Origin: an uncultured Pseudodesulfovibrio sp.
Lineage (GTDB): Bacteria; Desulfobacterota; Desulfovibrionia; Desulfovibrionales; Desulfovibrionaceae
Direction of reading: 5' to 3'
Length of the DNA: 64,000 nt
NCBI RefSeq assembly: GCF_963675635.1
Contig: NZ_OY776488.1
Span: 2,116,001 to 2,180,000 of the forward strand
In this document: positions 60,315 to 64,000 of the stretch, in pieces
Position numbering within the stretch: the first letter of the stretch is position 1
Layout: every line of letters begins with the position of its first letter
Made by a program: the position numbers and the translations under genes
Notes under the pieces: generated by a model
Database searches by the model: none
What the model saw: the letters and a program-made list of their open reading frames with translations, nothing else
Told to the model about the DNA's origin: nothing

Positions 60315-61076
60315 TTAAAAACGAAGTGACAAACAGGTCAATCCGCCATCAAGCTTGCGATATTCAGAAACGTCGAGAACAACGGTTTCAACGCCTGTCT
60401 GGCGAACCTTGGCAAGGGTTTTTGGAAAACCGTCAGGAACAATGACTGTCCCGTTGATATACAGACAGTTTCGAGCATACGCTTCGCCATCTTCAACGAT
60501 GATTCTATTGAAATGGGCCAACTCTTCCATATCTTCACAACACGGCGATACCAATATGGAATTGTTGCCGATAAAATTCACATCCGTCTTGAAATGCAGA
60601 CTTGGACAGCAGGCCATTTCCTTCCACGTATACCCAAACGGCTCCACCGCAGCTCCCAAAGCGGCAGCGCCCTTGTGATTCGTCCTGTCGGACAACCCGA
60701 TGTAGAACGTCTCATCGACCTGCAACACATCACCGCCTTCGATGTGCGCTGGCGGAGCAATTCTGACAATGGGTTTGAATTTCGCAAGGACCGGTTCAAT
60801 ACTCTTCTGTTCCCCCTGCCGCGAAGGCGCGCCGAGTGGAGTAATAACCGCGACATGCTCACAGACAACAGCCGTATCTTCGACAAAACAACAGTCAGGA
60901 AAGCCGGGCTCTGCATCCAGTACCGTCACATCAAGACCCAAATGCATCAACACCTGACAATATGCATCATGCTGTTTCAATGCGAGCTGAAAATCGGGTT
61001 TACCGAGATTGGCTGTGGTTATGCCCTTGAGCATCTCTTCTGACGGGCGACGAGTAATTGCGCGGGTAAATTTCAT
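60315..61076 (-). CDS. Dimethylargininase-like amidinohydrolase
   Basis: A 253-residue enzyme of the arginine deiminase/amidinotransferase superfamily, closest in words to N(G),N(G)-dimethylarginine dimethylaminohydrolase. Catalytic residues fit: FPDCCFVEDTAVV (Glu/Asp), the histidine in CPSLHFKTDVNFIG and the C-terminal nucleophile cysteine in LDGGLTCLSLRF. It would hydrolyse methylated or free arginine to citrulline. The start MKFTRAITRRPSEEML is typical. Arginine or another guanidino compound is an alternative substrate. Confidence 0.87.
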   Translation of the reverse strand: MKFTRAITRRPSEEMLKGITTANLGKPDFQLALKQHDAYCQVLMHLGLDVTVLDAEPGFPDCCFVEDTAVVCEHVAVITPLGAPSRQGEQKSIEPVLAKFKPIVRIAPPAHIEGGDVLQVDETFYIGLSDRTNHKGAAALGAAVEPFGYTWKEMACCPSLHFKTDVNFIGNNSILVSPCCEDMEELAHFNRIIVEDGEAYARNCLYINGTVIVPDGFPKTLAKVRQTGVETVVLDVSEYRKLDGGLTCLSLRF

Positions 61077-61214
61077 GGATTGGCTCCCGTGAAGTTATAA
61101 TCTGTTTGGGAAGCTTGATAATTGAATTGAATTTCGTCAAGTGAAGATAGGGAGGAACGTCAGGACTGTCCGCAGCATCGTGTAAGAAAGCAACGAAAAA
61201 GAAAGGGGATAATC

Positions 61215-61976
61215 ATGAAAAAATTGATCTTTCTGAATGTCTTGGCTTTCGGATTGGTGTTAGCAACATTATCCGGAAACCTTCTGGCTGCCCAACCACA
61301 AAAAATGAATGTGCAGTCCGTGAAACCGTCAACGCAAGTCAAAACGCACGTCACCCAGGATGCTGAGAAATGGCATCAGGCGCAAATCTGGCTCAAATCG
61401 GTTGGATACGACAAGACAATCGAACAGATGAAAGCCATGACATCGTTGAATCTGCAAAAATATTCTATCGAAATCCAAAAACAGGTCACAAACGAAAACA
61501 TGCGCCATGTAGCCCTGCTTACCAACCTTGAAGTGCTCCGTCTCCCTGGCAAAATAGGCGACACCGGAATACAGCACATAGCTGGCCTGTTAAGACTCAA
61601 AACCTTGAACCTGCCCCAAAGTAGAATCACTGACGAAGGTATGCGTCATTTGAAAAACCTGACTCAAGTTGACAGTCTGGTCCTCTCTGCCTCAAATATC
61701 TCGGATGCAGGTGTTGCTCAGATCAAGCATCTCCGTCCATCTGTGCTCAACCTGACGCGTACAAAGATCACAGACGCAGGTGTAGCTATGCTCAACGATA
61801 TGCCGCTCAGATTACTCTTCATATCTTTCACCGCAATCACAGACGCATCAGTCCCCGTTCTCTCTCAACACCACGGCTTAGAACGATTGGATATTCAGGG
61901 TCGCGACGGCATCACCCAACAAGGAGCCGACCAACTCAAAGCGGCACTTCCCAACACACGAATCGTGTATCCATAG
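61215..61976 (+). CDS. Exported leucine-rich-repeat protein
   Basis: A 253-residue protein with a signal peptide (MKKLIFLNVLAFGLVLATLS). From about residue 95 it has leucine-rich repeats of the bacterial F-box-like LRR type: LTNLEVLRLPGKIGDTGIQH, LLRLKTLNLPQSRITDEGM, LTQVDSLVLSASNISDAGV, VLNLTRTKITDAGVAML. Such repeats bind proteins or sugars; the partner is unknown. A good purine-rich site (AAAGGGGA) precedes the ATG. Confidence 0.83.
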   Translation: MKKLIFLNVLAFGLVLATLSGNLLAAQPQKMNVQSVKPSTQVKTHVTQDAEKWHQAQIWLKSVGYDKTIEQMKAMTSLNLQKYSIEIQKQVTNENMRHVALLTNLEVLRLPGKIGDTGIQHIAGLLRLKTLNLPQSRITDEGMRHLKNLTQVDSLVLSASNISDAGVAQIKHLRPSVLNLTRTKITDAGVAMLNDMPLRLLFISFTAITDASVPVLSQHHGLERLDIQGRDGITQQGADQLKAALPNTRIVYP

Positions 61977-62107
61977 ACCCCAATCTGGGAGGCCTTTCCA
62001 TTCATTGCCCAAGACTCATCATCTACCATGCATTATGTGCTGACGAAGGCCATTACGCATGAATTTGATATGAACTTCGTTCTGTCTCTTTGAATTTCTA
62101 TAAACGC

Positions 62108-62141
62108 AGAAAAGCCCTGATTCTATTGAATCAGGGCTTTT
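62108..62141 (-). terminator. Terminator of the rRNA operon
   Basis: A perfect 14-bp stem AAAAGCCCTGATTC / GAATCAGGGCTTTT (62110-62123, 62128-62141) lies just past the 5S 3' end on the minus strand. The gap 61977-62107 shows nothing else. Confidence 0.9.
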
Positions 62142-62153
62142 CTTTAAAAGATC

Positions 62154-62267
62154 CTTGGCACCGACCTACTTTCCCACACGCTACCATGCAGTATCATCGG
62201 CGATGGAGGGCTTAACTACCGGGTTCGGAATGGGACCGGGTGTACCCCCTCCTCCTTGGGCACCAAG
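62154..62267 (-). rRNA. 5S ribosomal RNA
   Basis: About 114 bases on the minus strand with typical 5S words: CCGGTCCCATTCCGAACCCG, AGTTAAGCCCTCCATCGCCG and GTGGGAAAGTAGGTCGGTGC. The ends are estimated from the terminal helix. Confidence 0.93.
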
Positions 62268-62342
62268 AAAAAGAGTTGAGTATTATTTACTCAAATATAT
62301 AAGTAAATAGGGGAAGAGAGAATTCCATTAAGTTGTTAAATA

Positions 62343-64000
<1,658 letters not shown>

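Overview
The window comes from a dissimilatory sulfate reducer of the Desulfovibrionaceae, most like Desulfovibrio or Pseudodesulfovibrio. The evidence is a complete dsrA-dsrB-dsrD cluster followed by a cobyrinate a,c-diamide synthase gene, plus several small protein families that I associate with this group. All assignments are by eye from translated sequence and motifs; no database search was run.

Left host region (1-16081). The minus strand carries dsrABD and cbiA. The plus strand then has a YkgJ-type cysteine-cluster protein, a periplasmic solute-binding protein and a sigma-54 activator with a degenerate receiver domain. Downstream of the activator lies a regulatory stretch of about 280 bp with two copies of a GAACT-N3-AGTTC palindrome, a second palindrome and a 15/16 match to the sigma-54 -24/-12 promoter. 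It opens an apparent eleven-gene operon (8479-16024): two paralogous 85-90 residue proteins, a secreted protein, a GNAT acetyltransferase, a SET-domain protein, a retropepsin-like zinc protease homologue, a RimK ATP-grasp ligase and the polyamine transporter PotABCD. This is the least familiar host system in the window.

Integrated element (about 16130-46297, 30 kb). A tyrosine integrase and an 18-bp direct repeat show insertion into the tRNA-Leu(CAA) gene, whose intact copy is at the right end. Cargo from left to right: a VWA / DUF3150-like / MoxR-type ATPase trio with a zinc-ribbon glycine-zipper protein; a 769-residue ankyrin protein with two tiny proteins; a ParE-type toxin-antitoxin pair; an Erf-type annealing protein with a PD-(D/E)XK nuclease; a RADAR-type anti-phage pair (RdrA ATPase, RdrB adenosine deaminase); a type I restriction-modification operon with an extra PD-(D/E)XK gene between hsdS and hsdR and a GIY-YIG protein behind; an inovirus-Gp2/YfjJ-like HUH protein beside an AT-rich repeat region; and an AlpA-like regulator, primase-like protein and RepA-like helicase. 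No capsid, tail, portal or terminase genes are visible, so it looks like a satellite- or plasmid-like defence island rather than a prophage.

Right host region (46328-64000). DUF554 membrane protein, a small Gly/Cys-tailed protein, an AEC permease, a metallo-beta-lactamase-fold hydrolase, a CheX-like protein followed by a HEAT-repeat/receiver fusion, a membrane-anchored alpha/beta hydrolase, a DUF1786 protein, a large secreted beta-helix/EF-hand/arylsulfotransferase-like fusion, DUF4197 and AsmA proteins, a dimethylargininase-like enzyme and a secreted leucine-rich-repeat protein. The window ends in the 5S and 23S rRNA genes on the minus strand.
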